A DNA stretch of 64,000 bases from Flavobacteriales bacterium (GTDB lineage: Bacteria; Bacteroidota; Bacteroidia; Flavobacteriales; Flavobacteriaceae): NCBI GenBank assembly GCA_026996605.1, contig JALWLE010000060.1, positions 62,001 through 126,000 on the forward strand. The letters are read 5' to 3'. The notes beneath the pieces were generated by a model that searched no databases, was not told the origin of the DNA, and worked only from the letters and a program-made list of their open reading frames with translations. The position numbers and the translations under genes are program-made. Below, piece by piece: positions 20,456 to 30,428 of this stretch (position 1 is its first letter; every line of letters starts with the position of its first letter).

Positions 20456-20644
20456 ATGATGACAAAAGTTAGAGTAAAACAAGTAAAGAGTACCATAAAC
20501 AGACCCAAAGATCAAGAAAGAACTTTAGAAGCACTAGGGTTGAGACGTATAGGTCAAGAACGTGAACATAAGTTAACCCCACAGATACAAGGAATGATTA
20601 ATAAAGTGAAACATTTAATCACTGTTGAGGAAATTAAAAACTAA
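20456..20644 (+). CDS. rpmD: 50S ribosomal protein L30 (uL30)
   Basis: Small two-domain protein of the large subunit. The frame could be extended upstream into rpsE, but homology begins at MTKVRVKQVKSTINRPKDQ. Two adjacent ATG codons (20456 and 20459) give 62 or 61 residues; the second gives the more usual N-terminus. The body (ALGLRRIGQEREHKLTPQIQGMINKVKHL) is standard. It lies 7 nt after rpsE and 6 nt before rplO. Confidence 0.96.
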   Translation: MMTKVRVKQVKSTINRPKDQERTLEALGLRRIGQEREHKLTPQIQGMINKVKHLITVEEIKN

Positions 20645-20650
20645 GAAACA

Positions 20651-21100
20651 ATGGCATTACATAATCTAAAACCTGCTAAAGGTTCAGTAAAAAAAGATAT
20701 AAGAAAGGGTAGAGGTGAAGGCTCTAAAAGAGGCGGAACCGCAACTAGAGGACATAAAGGTGCAAAATCGCGTTCAGGTTACTCTCGTACCCCCGGTTTT
20801 GAAGGTGGACAAATGCCTTTGTATAGAAGGGTTCCTAAATTTGGTTTTACCAATATCAATAAAGTAACTTATCAAGGTGTTAATCTTGATACATTGCAAA
20901 AATTGGTAGACAATGGTAAAATTAAAGACGTTGTAACTTTTGATGACTTTGTTGCCTTGGGACTTGTTAATAAAAGAGAATTGTTAAAAATACTCGGTCG
21001 TGGCGAAATTAAAACGTCGCTTACCGTGTATGCTCACAAATTTTCTAAAAAAGCTCAAGAAGCTATTGAAGCCGCAGGAGGAAAAGTTGAACTTATTTAA
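20651..21100 (+). CDS. rplO: 50S ribosomal protein L15 (uL15)
   Basis: Late-assembly protein of the large subunit, 149 aa. The Gly/Arg/Lys-rich N-terminal extension (GRGEGSKRGGTATRGHKGAKS) threads into rRNA; the globular part has GFEGGQMPLYRRVPKFGF and the C-terminal VYAHKFSKKAQEAIEAAGG. It lies directly before secY, as in nearly all bacteria. Confidence 0.99.
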   Translation: MALHNLKPAKGSVKKDIRKGRGEGSKRGGTATRGHKGAKSRSGYSRTPGFEGGQMPLYRRVPKFGFTNINKVTYQGVNLDTLQKLVDNGKIKDVVTFDDFVALGLVNKRELLKILGRGEIKTSLTVYAHKFSKKAQEAIEAAGGKVELI

Positions 21101-21112
21101 TCAGATTGTTTC

Positions 21113-22447
21113 ATGAAGAAGTTTGTAGATACAATAAAAGCAGTATGGAGCATTAAAGAGCTTCGCAAAAAAATCTTATTTACTTTAGGATTGATCTTGG
21201 TTTATCGTTTTGGTGCGCAAGTTTCCTTACCGGGAATTGACCCTACACAATTAGCTAACTTAAGCAAACAAACCGATAGTAATACCTTATTAAATTTATT
21301 AAACCAATTTACCGGTGGAGCATTTTCGCAAGCTTCCATATTTGCTTTAGGTATTATGCCTTATATCTCAGCTTCTATTGTGGTACAATTAATGGGGATA
21401 GCCGTGCCATATTTGCAAAAATTACAAAAAGCCGGTGAAAGTGGACATAAAAAAATTACACAAATTACACGTTGGTTAACCATAGCGGTTACTTTAATAC
21501 AAGGACCGAGTTATGTTTATAACCTATACAATCAATTACCAAAAAGTGCCTTTTTAATAGAACAAACTTGGTTATTTGTAACTATTTCTGTAATCATCTT
21601 GTCAGCCGGTACTATTTTTGCCATGTGGTTGGGAGAGAAGATTACCGATAAAGGTATCGGTAACGGTATTTCATTATTAATTATGGTTGGTATTATTGCT
21701 CGTTTGCCTGAATCTTTTTTACAAGAGTTTGCTTACAGGGTTACCAATCAAAACGGCGGACCGATGTTGTTGCTGTTTGAGGTCGTAGTTTGGTTATTAG
21801 TAATAGCTGCTAGTGTTATGTTGGTCAAAGCTTATCGTCCTGTACCAATTCAGTATGCAAGAAGAACAGTTGGTGGTGGTTATGAAAAGAATATTTTTGG
21901 TGCCAGACAATATTTACCGTTAAAGTTGAATGCAGCCGGAGTTATGCCAATCATTTTTGCACAAGCATTGATGTTTTTTCCGGGAATGATGGCTTCGCTA
22001 TCCGATTCGGATTGGGCTGAGAGTATTAAAGCAACTTTCAGCAATATATTTGACCCGTGGTACAATTTGGTTTTTGCTATTATGGTAATCATATTTACAT
22101 ATTTTTATACGGCTATCACAGTTCAAACAACCAAAATAGCTGAAGATTTAAAACGTAACAATGGTTTTATTCCGGGTGTTAGACCGGGAACTGATACTGC
22201 TAATTATTTAGACGAAATTTTATCAAAAATAACCTTACCGGGCTCTATATTTTTAGCAATTATTGCAATTTTTCCACATTTTGTTTACTATTTGTTCCCC
22301 GGTATGCAAGTATCATGGGCAATGTTCTATGGTGGTACATCACTATTAATTCTAGTTGGTGTTGCTATGGATACCATTCAACAAGCAGAAGCATATTTGT
22401 TGAACCGTCATTATGATACCTTAATGAAAACAGGAAGAAAAAAATAA
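21113..22447 (+). CDS. secY: Protein translocase subunit SecY
   Basis: Central channel of the Sec translocon in the inner membrane, through which all signal-peptide proteins of this window would pass. The 444 aa contain ten predicted membrane helices. Signature segments are YRFGAQVSLPGID near helix 1, GGAFSQASIFALGIMPYISASI (plug and helix 2), and the cytoplasmic loop with NNGFIPGVRPG. Placed between rplO and infA as in the conserved spc cluster, with gaps of 12 and 3 nt. Confidence 0.99.
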   Translation: MKKFVDTIKAVWSIKELRKKILFTLGLILVYRFGAQVSLPGIDPTQLANLSKQTDSNTLLNLLNQFTGGAFSQASIFALGIMPYISASIVVQLMGIAVPYLQKLQKAGESGHKKITQITRWLTIAVTLIQGPSYVYNLYNQLPKSAFLIEQTWLFVTISVIILSAGTIFAMWLGEKITDKGIGNGISLLIMVGIIARLPESFLQEFAYRVTNQNGGPMLLLFEVVVWLLVIAASVMLVKAYRPVPIQYARRTVGGGYEKNIFGARQYLPLKLNAAGVMPIIFAQALMFFPGMMASLSDSDWAESIKATFSNIFDPWYNLVFAIMVIIFTYFYTAITVQTTKIAEDLKRNNGFIPGVRPGTDTANYLDEILSKITLPGSIFLAIIAIFPHFVYYLFPGMQVSWAMFYGGTSLLILVGVAMDTIQQAEAYLLNRHYDTLMKTGRKK

Positions 22448-22450
22448 GCT

Positions 22451-22666
22451 ATGGCTAAACAACCCGCAATAGAAGTTGATGGCATTATCAAAGACGCTTT
22501 GTCTAATGCCATGTTTAAAGTAGAATTAGAAAACGGACACGTGATTACAGCTCACATTTCCGGAAAAATGCGAATGCACTACATTCGTTTATTACCCGGT
22601 GATAAAGTAAAAGTGGAATTAAGTCCGTATGATTTAACCAAAGGTAGAATAACTTATAGATACTAA
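22451..22666 (+). CDS. infA: Translation initiation factor IF-1
   Basis: Binds the ribosomal A site during initiation. It is 71 aa with an S1-like OB fold ([47 protein letters not shown] split over its five strands). It sits between secY and rpmJ, the usual position. A short palindrome lies 11 nt after its stop codon. Confidence 0.98.
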   Translation: MAKQPAIEVDGIIKDALSNAMFKVELENGHVITAHISGKMRMHYIRLLPGDKVKVELSPYDLTKGRITYRY

Positions 22667-22677
22667 TAGAATATTAC

Positions 22678-22695
22678 GATTGAAAATTTTCAATC
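22678..22695 (+). repeat. 18-nt palindrome between infA and rpmJ
   Basis: GATTGAAAA followed by its exact reverse complement TTTTCAATC. It would fold as a 7-bp stem with a 4-nt loop in the mRNA, or could bind a dimeric protein. It lies 20 nt before the rpmJ ATG, in the second-longest internal gap of the operon (49 nt). Confidence 0.6.
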
Positions 22696-22715
22696 AATCG
22701 TTAAATTGAAAAGAT

Positions 22716-22832
22716 ATGAAAGTAAGAGCATCAATAAAAAAGAGAAGTCCTGAAGATAAAATTGTCAGACGAAAAGGACGTTTGTATGTAATCAATAAAA
22801 AGAATCCGAAACATAAACAAAGACAAGGATAA
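22716..22832 (+). CDS. rpmJ: 50S ribosomal protein L36 (bL36), zinc-free type
   Basis: A 38-residue protein read directly from the sequence: it starts [15 protein letters not shown] and ends [12 protein letters not shown]. It aligns with L36, but the three cysteines that bind zinc in the classical form are replaced (for example Ser-Pro-Glu-Asp in place of Cys-x-x-Cys), so this is the C-minus form. It sits in the standard infA-rpmJ-rpsM order, with rpsM starting 2 nt later. Confidence 0.96.
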   Translation: MKVRASIKKRSPEDKIVRRKGRLYVINKKNPKHKQRQG

Positions 22833-22834
22833 TT

Positions 22835-23209
22835 ATGGCAAGAATAGCAGGGGTAGATTTACCTAAAAATAAACGCGGCATAATTGGCCTAACCTACATT
22901 TATGGTATAGGCAAATCAAGAGCCAAAGAAATTTTGGACAAAGCCGGTGTAGATGAAAACAAAAAAGTGAAAGATTGGGATGATACCGATATTGCCGGTA
23001 TCAGACGTGAAATTGCTAATTACAGAATTGAAGGAGAGTTGCGCTCTGAAGTTCAATTAAACATCAAACGTTTAATGGACATCGGTAGCTATCGTGGTAT
23101 TCGTCATAGAATCGGTTTACCATTAAGAGGACAAAGAACCAAAAATAATTCTCGTACAAGAAAAGGTAAAAGAAAAACTGTTGCCAATAAGAAAAAAGCA
23201 ACTAAATAA
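22835..23209 (+). CDS. rpsM: 30S ribosomal protein S13 (uS13)
   Basis: Head protein that forms bridges to the 50S subunit and contacts P-site tRNA, 124 aa. It begins [15 protein letters not shown], and the helix-two-turn-helix core follows. The C-terminal tail [25 protein letters not shown] is the extended basic segment that reaches the tRNA. Begins the alpha-operon section, 2 nt after rpmJ. Confidence 0.99.
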   Translation: MARIAGVDLPKNKRGIIGLTYIYGIGKSRAKEILDKAGVDENKKVKDWDDTDIAGIRREIANYRIEGELRSEVQLNIKRLMDIGSYRGIRHRIGLPLRGQRTKNNSRTRKGKRKTVANKKKATK

Positions 23210-23224
23210 AAGTAATTAGGTATT

Positions 23225-23620
23225 ATGGCTAAGAATAATAAATCAGCAAAAGCAAAGAAAAGAAAGGTAAAAGTTGAACCTAACGGTAAAGCTTTTATTC
23301 AAGCGACTTTTAACAACGTTATTATTTCTCTTACCAATAAAAACGGAGAAGTTATATCATGGTCATCCGCGGGTAAAAACGGATTTAGAGGATCTAAGAA
23401 AAACACACCTTATGCGGCTCAGGTAGCTGCCGAAGATGCTGCTAAAGTTGCTTATGAAGCCGGCTTAAGACGTGTAAAAGTTTATGTTAAAGGACCCGGA
23501 AACGGTAGAGAATCTGCCATTAGAACCATCCACAACAGTGGAATTGAAGTAGTTGAAATTATTGACGTAACACCCATTCCTCACAATGGTTGTCGTCCCC
23601 CTAAAAGAAGAAGAGTATAA
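23225..23620 (+). CDS. rpsK: 30S ribosomal protein S11 (uS11)
   Basis: Platform protein near the mRNA exit, 131 aa. Its N-terminus is Lys/Ala-rich. The core has [22 protein letters not shown] and [20 protein letters not shown]; the end [17 protein letters not shown] is the family hallmark, next to the Shine-Dalgarno helix region of the 30S platform. Confidence 0.99.
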   Translation: MAKNNKSAKAKKRKVKVEPNGKAFIQATFNNVIISLTNKNGEVISWSSAGKNGFRGSKKNTPYAAQVAAEDAAKVAYEAGLRRVKVYVKGPGNGRESAIRTIHNSGIEVVEIIDVTPIPHNGCRPPKRRRV

Positions 23621-23634
23621 AAAATTATTGAATT

Positions 23635-24240
23635 ATGGCGAGATATACAGGACCAAAAACCAAAATTGCCAGAAAATTTGGAGAGGCAATATATGGTGAA
23701 GATAAATATTTTGAAAAAAAGAAATACCCGCCGGGTCAACACGGCAATAATAGAAGACGAGGTAAAAAATCGCAATATGCCATTCAGTTAACTGAAAAGC
23801 AAAAGGCTAAATATACTTACGGTATTCTTGAAAAACAATTTAGAAATCTGTTTGAAAAAGCATCACGTCAAGGCGGTAATACCGGTGAGGTGCTTTTGCA
23901 ATTAGTTGAATCAAGACTTGATAATGTGGTTTACCGATTTGGCTTGGCACCAACCAGACGTGCCGCGCGCCAATTGGTATCACACCGTCATATTACCGTT
24001 AACGGAGACGTGGTAAATATCCCGTCTTACCAATTAAAACCCGGTGATGTTGTTGGTGTTAGAGAAAAGTCAAAATCTTTGCAAGTTATCAATGATTCAT
24101 TAGACCAAAATAAATCAAGTTATGAATGGTTAAAATGGAATTCTGAAAAAATGGAAGGCGAATTTGTAAATCGCCCCGAACGTATTCAAATTCCCGAAAA
24201 CATTCAAGAACACTTGATTGTCGAGTTATACTCTAAATAA
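23635..24240 (+). CDS. rpsD: 30S ribosomal protein S4 (uS4)
   Basis: Assembly-initiating 16S rRNA-binding protein, 201 aa. It starts [17 protein letters not shown]. The S4 RNA-binding domain (about 95-155) contains [21 protein letters not shown] and [18 protein letters not shown]. No CxxC zinc motif is present in the N-terminal region. In E. coli it regulates the alpha operon; no corresponding pseudoknot was identified here. Confidence 0.99.
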   Translation: MARYTGPKTKIARKFGEAIYGEDKYFEKKKYPPGQHGNNRRRGKKSQYAIQLTEKQKAKYTYGILEKQFRNLFEKASRQGGNTGEVLLQLVESRLDNVVYRFGLAPTRRAARQLVSHRHITVNGDVVNIPSYQLKPGDVVGVREKSKSLQVINDSLDQNKSSYEWLKWNSEKMEGEFVNRPERIQIPENIQEHLIVELYSK

Positions 24241-24253
24241 TAACATCAAATTT

Positions 24254-25243
24254 ATGGCAATATTAAATTTTCAAAAACCGGATAAAGTTATACAAATCAG
24301 TGCTGATAACCATACCGGAAAATTTGAATTCAAACCTTTAGAACCCGGTTACGGATTGACAATAGGCAATGCATTACGTCGTGTCTTATTGTCATCTCTC
24401 GAAGGTCACGCTATTACATCTTTACGTATTGATGGTGTTGATCACGAGTTTACTTCCATAGATGGTATCGTTGAAGATGTTACAAAGATTGTTTTAAATT
24501 TGAAACAAGTACGTTTCAAAAATCAAGTTGATGACATTGACTCTGAATCTGTCAAAGTATCTTTCAGTGGTAAGGAACAATTAACAGCCGGTGATTTACA
24601 AGAATTTATTTCGGGTTTTCAAATTTTGAATCCTGAATTAGTAATCATGAATCTCGACCCGAAAACCAAAGTTAATTTTGAATTTACCATAGAAAAAGGT
24701 CGTGGATATGTACCGGCTGAAGAAAATAAGAGAAGTGATGTACCATTCGGTACCATATTCGTTGATTCTATTTTTACCCCGATAAAACATGTCAAATATA
24801 CCATTGAAGATTTTAGGGTAGAGCAAAAAACCGATTATGATAAGCTGATTATCGAAATTGAAACAGATGGCTCCATTCACCCTAAAGACGCTTTAACCGA
24901 GGCTGCTAAAATTTTAATTCAACATTTTATGTTGTTTTCAGATGAGCGTATTTCTATTGATGATGAGGTATCTGCAAGTACAGAAGTCTATGACGAAGAA
25001 TCTTTACATATGCGGCAACTTTTAAAAACCAAATTGGTAGATTTAGATTTATCAGTAAGAGCGCTTAACTGTTTAAAAGCAGCCGATGTTGAAACTTTAG
25101 GCGAATTGGTGCAGTATAATAAAACGGACTTGATGAAGTTTAGAAACTTTGGAAAAAAATCAATGACCGAGTTGGAAAAATTAGTCGATAAGAAAGGTCT
25201 GACTTTCGGTATGGATCTTTCTAATTATAAATTAGATGAATAA
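24254..25243 (+). CDS. rpoA: RNA polymerase alpha subunit
   Basis: Dimeric scaffold for RNA polymerase assembly. The frame can be extended 12 codons into rpsD, but the family N-terminus is [13 protein letters not shown], so the ATG at 24254 is chosen (329 aa). The N-terminal assembly domain has [21 protein letters not shown] and the [17 protein letters not shown] loop. The C-terminal domain (about 255-320) contains [16 protein letters not shown] and the helix-hairpin-helix that binds DNA UP elements. It precedes rplQ by 11 nt. Confidence 0.99.
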   Translation: MAILNFQKPDKVIQISADNHTGKFEFKPLEPGYGLTIGNALRRVLLSSLEGHAITSLRIDGVDHEFTSIDGIVEDVTKIVLNLKQVRFKNQVDDIDSESVKVSFSGKEQLTAGDLQEFISGFQILNPELVIMNLDPKTKVNFEFTIEKGRGYVPAEENKRSDVPFGTIFVDSIFTPIKHVKYTIEDFRVEQKTDYDKLIIEIETDGSIHPKDALTEAAKILIQHFMLFSDERISIDDEVSASTEVYDEESLHMRQLLKTKLVDLDLSVRALNCLKAADVETLGELVQYNKTDLMKFRNFGKKSMTELEKLVDKKGLTFGMDLSNYKLDE

Positions 25244-25254
25244 AGATACAGGAT

Positions 25255-25737
25255 ATGAGACACAGAAAGAAATTTAACCATTTAGGTAGAAAATCAGCAC
25301 ATAGAAAATCCATGTTGGCAAATATGGGAAGTTCTTTGATTAAACATAAAAGAATAAATACAACTTTGGCTAAAGCCAAAGCATTACGTATTTTCTTAGA
25401 ACCGCTGATTACCAAATCAAAAAATGACACCATGCATAATCGTCGTGTCGTTTTTAGTAAATTACGCGATAAAGATGCCGTTACTGAGCTTTTTAGAGAG
25501 ATTTCTACTAAAATTGCCGATCGTCCGGGTGGTTACTTACGTATTATCAAATTAGGTAATCGTTTAGGTGACAATGCCGAAATGGCAATGATAGAGTTTG
25601 TTGATTATAACACAGTTTATAATGCAGATAAACCTGCTAAAAAGAAAACCCGTCGTAGAAGAAAAAAAGCTACTAAGGTTGAAGAAAGTATTGCAACAGA
25701 AAATCAAACTGCAACAGAAGAGAAATCTGAACAATAA
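25255..25737 (+). CDS. rplQ: 50S ribosomal protein L17 (bL17) with C-terminal tail
   Basis: Large-subunit protein near the tunnel exit. Residues 1-120 match the family ([42 protein letters not shown]). The 160-aa length includes a tail of about 35-40 residues absent from E. coli L17: first basic ([10 protein letters not shown]), then acidic and Gln/Thr-rich. Such tails occur in Bacteroidota; their function is not known to me. Last gene of the super-operon, followed at once by a terminator. Confidence 0.98.
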   Translation: MRHRKKFNHLGRKSAHRKSMLANMGSSLIKHKRINTTLAKAKALRIFLEPLITKSKNDTMHNRRVVFSKLRDKDAVTELFREISTKIADRPGGYLRIIKLGNRLGDNAEMAMIEFVDYNTVYNADKPAKKKTRRRRKKATKVEESIATENQTATEEKSEQ

Positions 25738-25760
25738 AATTCTTAATAATATTTTTACAA

Positions 25761-25797
25761 TAAAAACACCGGTTGCCATTGGTAACCGGTGTTTTTA
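25761..25797 (+). terminator. Terminator of the ribosomal super-operon
   Basis: A 17-bp stem (core CACCGGTT / AACCGGTG, extended by A-T pairs below and GCC/GGT above) with a 3-nt loop, followed by a T-rich tract. It lies 24 nt after the rplQ stop codon and 30 nt before the eno start codon. Confidence 0.9.
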
Positions 25798-25826
25798 TTT
25801 TGTAATTTTACACAAAAATTTATGAT

Positions 25827-27113
25827 ATGAGTGCAATTACAGATATTAAAGCCAGACAAATTTTCGATTCCCGTGGTAATCCAACGGTTGAAGTCGATAT
25901 TGTTACAGAATATGGCGTTTTGGGACGTGCCGCAGTACCTTCAGGTGCTTCAACGGGTGAATTAGAAGCTGTTGAACTTCGTGATAAAGGCAAGGATTAT
26001 ATGGGTAAATCGGTTTTTAAAGCAATTGATAATGTTAATGTTATTATCGGTGGTGAAATTACCGGTTTAGATGTACAAAATCAGTTGGGTATTGATAAAG
26101 CCTTAATTGCTTTGGATGGAACCGATAACAAATCTAAATTAGGGGCTAATGCCATTCTTGGTGTCTCTTTAGCAGCAGCCAAAGCAGGTGCCATTGAAGA
26201 CGGCTTGCCTTTATACAAATACATTGGTGGGGTTGGAGCCAAAACTTTACCGGTACCGATGATGAATATTGTAAACGGTGGCTCACATTCTGATGCGCCT
26301 ATTGCTTTTCAAGAGTTTATGATCGTGCCACATGGTGCCAATAGCTTTGCTGAAGCCATGAAAATGGCAACAGAAGTTTTTCATAATTTAAAAACCATAC
26401 TTAAAAAACGTGGTTTATCAACTGCTGTTGGTGATGAAGGCGGTTTTGCCCCAACTTTTAAAGGAACGGAAGATGCTATTGAAACGATTCTGTCTGCTAT
26501 TGAAGCAGCGGGATATAAATCAGGAAAGGATATTTCTATTGCTTTAGATGTGGCTGCTTCTGAATTTTATAAAGACGGTATTTATGATTATACTATTTTT
26601 GAAGGACCAAATGCTGCTAAACGTAATGCGCGTGAGCAAGCTGAATATTTACTTGAGCTGGTTAATAAGTATCCTATTATTTCCATTGAAGATGGTATGA
26701 GTGAAAATGATTGGGACGGTTGGAAAATTCAACAAGAATTATTGGGAAATAAAATACAGCTGGTAGGAGACGATGTTTTTGTAACTAATACCAAAATTTT
26801 AAAACGTGGTATCAAGGAAGGTATTGCTAATTCTATTTTGATTAAATTAAATCAGATTGGAACCCTTTCAGAAACCATTGATGCCATTAATATGGCGCAT
26901 AAAGCCGGTTATACCGCTGTTGTTTCACATCGATCGGGTGAAACAGAAGATACAACTATTGCTGATTTGGCTGTAGCTATGAATACCGGACAAATTAAGA
27001 CCGGTTCTCTATCCAGAACAGATAGAATGGCAAAATATAACCAACTGCTTCGTATTGAAGAAGAATTAGGTGATACTGCCGAATATCCGGGTATTAAAGC
27101 TTTTAAAAAATAA
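25827..27113 (+). CDS. eno: Enolase (phosphopyruvate hydratase)
   Basis: Glycolytic and gluconeogenic enzyme converting 2-phosphoglycerate to phosphoenolpyruvate, Mg-dependent, cytoplasmic. The 428 aa are full length. Signature elements: GNPTVEVDI and [12 protein letters not shown] near the start, the metal-binding [21 protein letters not shown] with the catalytic lysine, and [18 protein letters not shown]. It follows the ribosomal operon terminator and has a weak promoter-like TAATTTTA at 25803-25810; readthrough from rplQ may also contribute. Confidence 0.99.
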   Translation: MSAITDIKARQIFDSRGNPTVEVDIVTEYGVLGRAAVPSGASTGELEAVELRDKGKDYMGKSVFKAIDNVNVIIGGEITGLDVQNQLGIDKALIALDGTDNKSKLGANAILGVSLAAAKAGAIEDGLPLYKYIGGVGAKTLPVPMMNIVNGGSHSDAPIAFQEFMIVPHGANSFAEAMKMATEVFHNLKTILKKRGLSTAVGDEGGFAPTFKGTEDAIETILSAIEAAGYKSGKDISIALDVAASEFYKDGIYDYTIFEGPNAAKRNAREQAEYLLELVNKYPIISIEDGMSENDWDGWKIQQELLGNKIQLVGDDVFVTNTKILKRGIKEGIANSILIKLNQIGTLSETIDAINMAHKAGYTAVVSHRSGETEDTTIADLAVAMNTGQIKTGSLSRTDRMAKYNQLLRIEEELGDTAEYPGIKAFKK

Positions 27114-27120
27114 CCAAAAG

Positions 27121-27141
27121 ATGGGGTGCATCGCACCCCGT
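27121..27141 (+). terminator. Terminator of eno
   Basis: GGGGTGC-ATC-GCACCCC hairpin (27123-27139) followed by G and six Ts, 7 nt after the eno stop codon. It also separates eno from the convergent upp gene. Confidence 0.93.
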
Positions 27142-27147
27142 TTTTTA

Positions 27148-27801
27148 TTATAATTTTTTACCATAAGCCAAATCACCTGCATCACCTAATCCGGGAACAA
27201 TATAACCTTTATCGTTTAGTTTGGCATCAAAATCGGCAATCCAAAGATGCGTATCCTCGGGCAAGTTTTGTGCAATATAATCCATACCTTGTTGTGCCCC
27301 GATAATGGAAATAACATGCAATTTTTTAGGTTTTCCGAATTGTAATAATTTTTCGTATACTGCGACCAAAGATTGTCCGGTTGCTAACATTGGATCTACC
27401 AAAACCAAAACTTTATTTTCAATCCCGGGTGTAGCAACATAATCTATTTGAATACTAAACTCATTGCTATTATCAGGATGATGTCTATAGGCAGATATAA
27501 AAGCATTTTCAGCATCGTCAAAAATATGAAGAACGCCCATATGTAACGGTAATCCGGCACGCAGTATAGAAGCTAATACGACTTGATCGTCTAGCACTTT
27601 CATTTGCTTAATGCCTAAAGGTGTTGTTATGTCTTTGTGTTTATAATTTAATGTTTTGCTCAGCTCATACGAGATAATTTCACCCATTCGTTCAATATTG
27701 GTACGAAAACGTAGTGAGTCCTTTTGGATATTTTTATCTCTGATTTCAGCAATAAATTTATTGAGAATAGAATTTTGTTTGGATACGTGGTGAATAATCA
27801 T
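27148..27801 (-). CDS. upp: Uracil phosphoribosyltransferase
   Basis: Pyrimidine salvage enzyme: uracil + PRPP to UMP + pyrophosphate, cytoplasmic. It is 217 aa. The PRPP-binding loop is VLVDPMLATGQSLV; the C-terminal uracil-binding region reads GYIVPGLGDAGDLAYG. RAGLPLHMGVL matches the conserved RAG-L element. Monocistronic and convergent with eno; no clear promoter was seen in the 225-bp gap upstream. Confidence 0.97.
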   Translation of the reverse strand: MIIHHVSKQNSILNKFIAEIRDKNIQKDSLRFRTNIERMGEIISYELSKTLNYKHKDITTPLGIKQMKVLDDQVVLASILRAGLPLHMGVLHIFDDAENAFISAYRHHPDNSNEFSIQIDYVATPGIENKVLVLVDPMLATGQSLVAVYEKLLQFGKPKKLHVISIIGAQQGMDYIAQNLPEDTHLWIADFDAKLNDKGYIVPGLGDAGDLAYGKKL

Positions 27802-27988
27802 AGTAATTTTTAGTTTATTAGGTATTTATGTCAGATGAAATGATGAATGGAGGAATTTTATCTTCTTTATAGAATATTTTGTTTACTTACAATTTAAACC
27901 TTATTACTGCTAATAATTTGAGGAATGGGGCAAACAAGATATGAGATTGTTGAAATGTAATATTTGCCATTTGATATTTAGTATTAAA

Positions 27989-28023
27989 AATAAACCCCAA
28001 TTAAAAAATAATTGAGGTTTATT
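27989..28023 (-). terminator. Terminator of the zinc peptidase gene
   Basis: 15-bp stem (27989-28003 with 28009-28023) and 5-nt loop. In the minus-strand transcript the single irregular pair is a G-U wobble, so the stem is continuous, and it is followed by a T-run. It lies 3 nt after the stop codon of the zinc peptidase gene. Confidence 0.85.
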
Positions 28024-28026
28024 AGA

Positions 28027-28701
28027 TTAACGTCTGTTGTTATAAATTTGTAAGTAATATAGTAGTGTTGCCAATGAACTTAAAGCAGCAACTACGTAAG
28101 TACGAGCCGCCCATTTTAAGGCATCTGCAACGCCAAGACTTTCTTTTTTGTCAACAATATCTCTATTAATCAGCCATTTTTTAGCCCTGTTACTTGCATC
28201 ATATTCTACAGGTAAAGTAACAAAACTAAATACAACTGTGGCAGCAAATAAAATAATGCCAACTAAAAGTAACTGAGGAAATTTATTAACCAAAAAAATA
28301 CCTGCAATCAGTATCCATTGTACAATGGAGGATGAAAATTGCACCACCGGTACCAAATTAGACCGTAGTTTTAACCATTTATAACCACGTGCATGTTGCA
28401 CGGCATGTCCGCATTCGTGTGCAGCAACAGCAACAGCTGCGACACTATTAGAACTGTAAACCGGTTCACTGAGATTAACCGTTTTTTTAACCGGATGATA
28501 ATGATCGGTTAAAAACCCCGGTGTTGAGACAACTTTAACATCATTGATACCATTGTCTTCGAGCATCATTTGTGCCACTTCGGCACCGGTATAGCCTTTT
28601 TTTAAACGGATTTTTCCATAGTAATTGAATTTGCTTTTGAGTTTACTTTGAACTAACATGCCTACCAAAGCAATCAATCCTATTAAAATATATGCTCCCA
28701 T
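28027..28701 (-). CDS. Membrane-bound zinc metallopeptidase (YugP-type)
   Basis: Neutral zinc metallopeptidase family (Pfam Zn_peptidase_2). The active-site motif is [12 protein letters not shown], giving the HExxH zinc site. There is an N-terminal membrane helix ([16 protein letters not shown]) and two or three more towards the C-terminus ([35 protein letters not shown]). The frame can be extended 10 codons to a TTG at 28731, but the ATG at 28701 fits the family start (224 aa). The substrate is unknown; a role in membrane protein turnover is only inferred. Divergent from ruvB. Confidence 0.9.
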   Translation of the reverse strand: MGAYILIGLIALVGMLVQSKLKSKFNYYGKIRLKKGYTGAEVAQMMLEDNGINDVKVVSTPGFLTDHYHPVKKTVNLSEPVYSSNSVAAVAVAAHECGHAVQHARGYKWLKLRSNLVPVVQFSSSIVQWILIAGIFLVNKFPQLLLVGIILFAATVVFSFVTLPVEYDASNRAKKWLINRDIVDKKESLGVADALKWAARTYVVAALSSLATLLYYLQIYNNRR

Positions 28702-28778
28702 ATCAATTAAAATATTTATGGCAAGATACAAAAAAATGATAAAAATTAAGCATGAGAATCAAGTTGACTTAATTTTTG

Positions 28779-28786
28779 TATTTTTG
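28779..28786 (+). promoter_or_regulatory. -7 element upstream of ruvB
   Basis: TATTTTTG matches TAnnTTTG exactly and lies 22 nt before the chosen ruvB ATG. No TTTG is found at the expected distance upstream, so only half of the promoter is supported. Confidence 0.4.
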
Positions 28787-28807
28787 GATATAATTATTTT
28801 AAGACTT

Positions 28808-29833
28808 ATGTTAAATCAGAATTTAGATCCGGATAAGAATCGTATGCCGCAGGCTGATATTGAAATTGAAAAGAAGTTACGCCCTTTACGATTTGATGAT
28901 TTTACGGGACAAGAGCAAGTGATTGAAAATCTGAAAATTTTTGTACAAGCGGCTAATCAACGAGGTGAGGCTCTGGACCACACTTTGTTTCACGGGCCAC
29001 CCGGATTGGGAAAGACTACTTTGGCGCATATTTTGGCTAATGAGTTAGATGTTAATCTAAAAATCACATCAGGTCCGGTTTTAGATAAACCCGGTGATTT
29101 GGCTGGTTTGTTGACTAATCTTGAAGAGCGAGATGTTTTATTTATAGATGAAATACATCGTTTGTCTCCGGTTGTTGAAGAATATTTATATTCGGCAATG
29201 GAAGATTACCGTATTGATATTATGATAGAAAGCGGACCTAATGCCCGTACCGTTCAGATTCATTTAGAGCCTTTTACATTAATCGGGGCTACTACACGTT
29301 CGGGTTTATTGACGGCGCCTATGCGGGCACGTTTTGGGATCAATGCACGGTTAAATTATTATACAAGGGAACTTTTGACACATATTGTACAACGAAGTGC
29401 CGGTATCCTTAAAGTGCCAATCACTATGGAAGCCGCTATTGAAATAGCCGGACGTAGTCGCGGGACACCACGTATAGCTAATGCATTGTTGCGTCGTGTC
29501 AGAGATTTTGCACAAATCAAAGGTGATGGGAAAATAACTATTGAAATTGCTAAATATGCCCTGAAAGCCCTTAATGTAGATGAACATGGGCTAGATGAAA
29601 TGGATAATAAAATTCTTGCAACGATCATCGATAAATTTAAGGGTGGACCTGTTGGCATCAGTACACTTGCAACTGCAGTTGGTGAAAATCCGGAAACTAT
29701 TGAAGAAGTTTACGAACCGTTTTTGATTCAAGAAGGTTTCTTGATGCGTACACCACGCGGGCGTGAAGCCACTGAACTGGCATACAAGCATCTCGGCAAA
29801 TTTAAAAATCCGGATCAACAAAGTTTATTTTAG
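28808..29833 (+). CDS. ruvB: Holliday junction branch migration helicase RuvB
   Basis: AAA+ motor that, with RuvA, moves Holliday junctions during recombination. ATG at 28808 gives 341 aa, the normal length; the frame extends 50 codons upstream but without homology and across the promoter-like element. Walker A is GPPGLGKT (64-71), Walker B LFIDEIH (about 111-117); sensor and arginine-finger regions are around GATTRSG and MRARFG. The winged-helix DNA-binding domain closes the protein ([14 protein letters not shown]). A flavodoxin-fold gene follows after 3 nt. Confidence 0.98.
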   Translation: MLNQNLDPDKNRMPQADIEIEKKLRPLRFDDFTGQEQVIENLKIFVQAANQRGEALDHTLFHGPPGLGKTTLAHILANELDVNLKITSGPVLDKPGDLAGLLTNLEERDVLFIDEIHRLSPVVEEYLYSAMEDYRIDIMIESGPNARTVQIHLEPFTLIGATTRSGLLTAPMRARFGINARLNYYTRELLTHIVQRSAGILKVPITMEAAIEIAGRSRGTPRIANALLRRVRDFAQIKGDGKITIEIAKYALKALNVDEHGLDEMDNKILATIIDKFKGGPVGISTLATAVGENPETIEEVYEPFLIQEGFLMRTPRGREATELAYKHLGKFKNPDQQSLF

Positions 29834-29836
29834 GTT

Positions 29837-30418
29837 ATGTCTAAAAATATTTTAATTTTTTGTGGTCATCCTGATAAGGATAGTTTTGCCTTGTCACTGG
29901 CTCAAAAATATTACGAGGGTGCTAAGTCTAAAACCGATAAGATTAAACTTTATAATTTAGCTGAGTTGGATTTTGATTTGAATTTGACCAGAGATAAAAA
30001 GTACGGACAACCGGTTGAACCTATATTACAACAAATACAAGCTGAGATTTTACAGGCAGATCATTTGGTGTTTGTCTATCCCAATTGGTGGGCAATTTTT
30101 CCGGCTATTCTCAAAGGTTTTATTGACAGGATTTTTACTAAAGGCTATGCTTATGATTTTATTGGTAACAATCCTATTCGTAAGCCATTGCTAACCGGTA
30201 AAACGGCACGTATTATAGTTACGATGGATTCACCGATATGGTACTATAAATGGTTTTTAGGAGCGCCGGGACATAAGGCAATGAAAAAAGCAATATTAGG
30301 ATATTGTGGTATAAAACCGGTAAAATTTACCAATTTATCTCCGATGAAAAACACCAGCGACGAACGTCGTAACAGTTATCTGGAAAAAGTTTATAAATTG
30401 GGACAAAATTTGAGTTAA
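29837..30418 (+). CDS. NAD(P)H-dependent oxidoreductase, flavodoxin-like fold
   Basis: Member of the NQO1/MdaB-type family (Flavodoxin_2), FMN- or FAD-dependent quinone or nitro reductase, cytoplasmic, 193 aa. The N-terminal strand and phosphate loop read ILIFCGHPDKDSFALSLA; VFVYPNWWAIFPAILKGFIDRIF is the characteristic flavin-binding segment, and GYAYDF follows. It starts 3 nt after ruvB, so it is probably co-transcribed with it. The natural substrate cannot be inferred. Confidence 0.92.
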   Translation: MSKNILIFCGHPDKDSFALSLAQKYYEGAKSKTDKIKLYNLAELDFDLNLTRDKKYGQPVEPILQQIQAEILQADHLVFVYPNWWAIFPAILKGFIDRIFTKGYAYDFIGNNPIRKPLLTGKTARIIVTMDSPIWYYKWFLGAPGHKAMKKAILGYCGIKPVKFTNLSPMKNTSDERRNSYLEKVYKLGQNLS

Positions 30419-30428
30419 ATAAATTAAT

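Noticed and set aside
28658-28807. 50-codon N-terminal extension of ruvB
   Set aside because: It overlaps the divergent zinc peptidase gene and the -7 element; RuvB homology starts at 28808.
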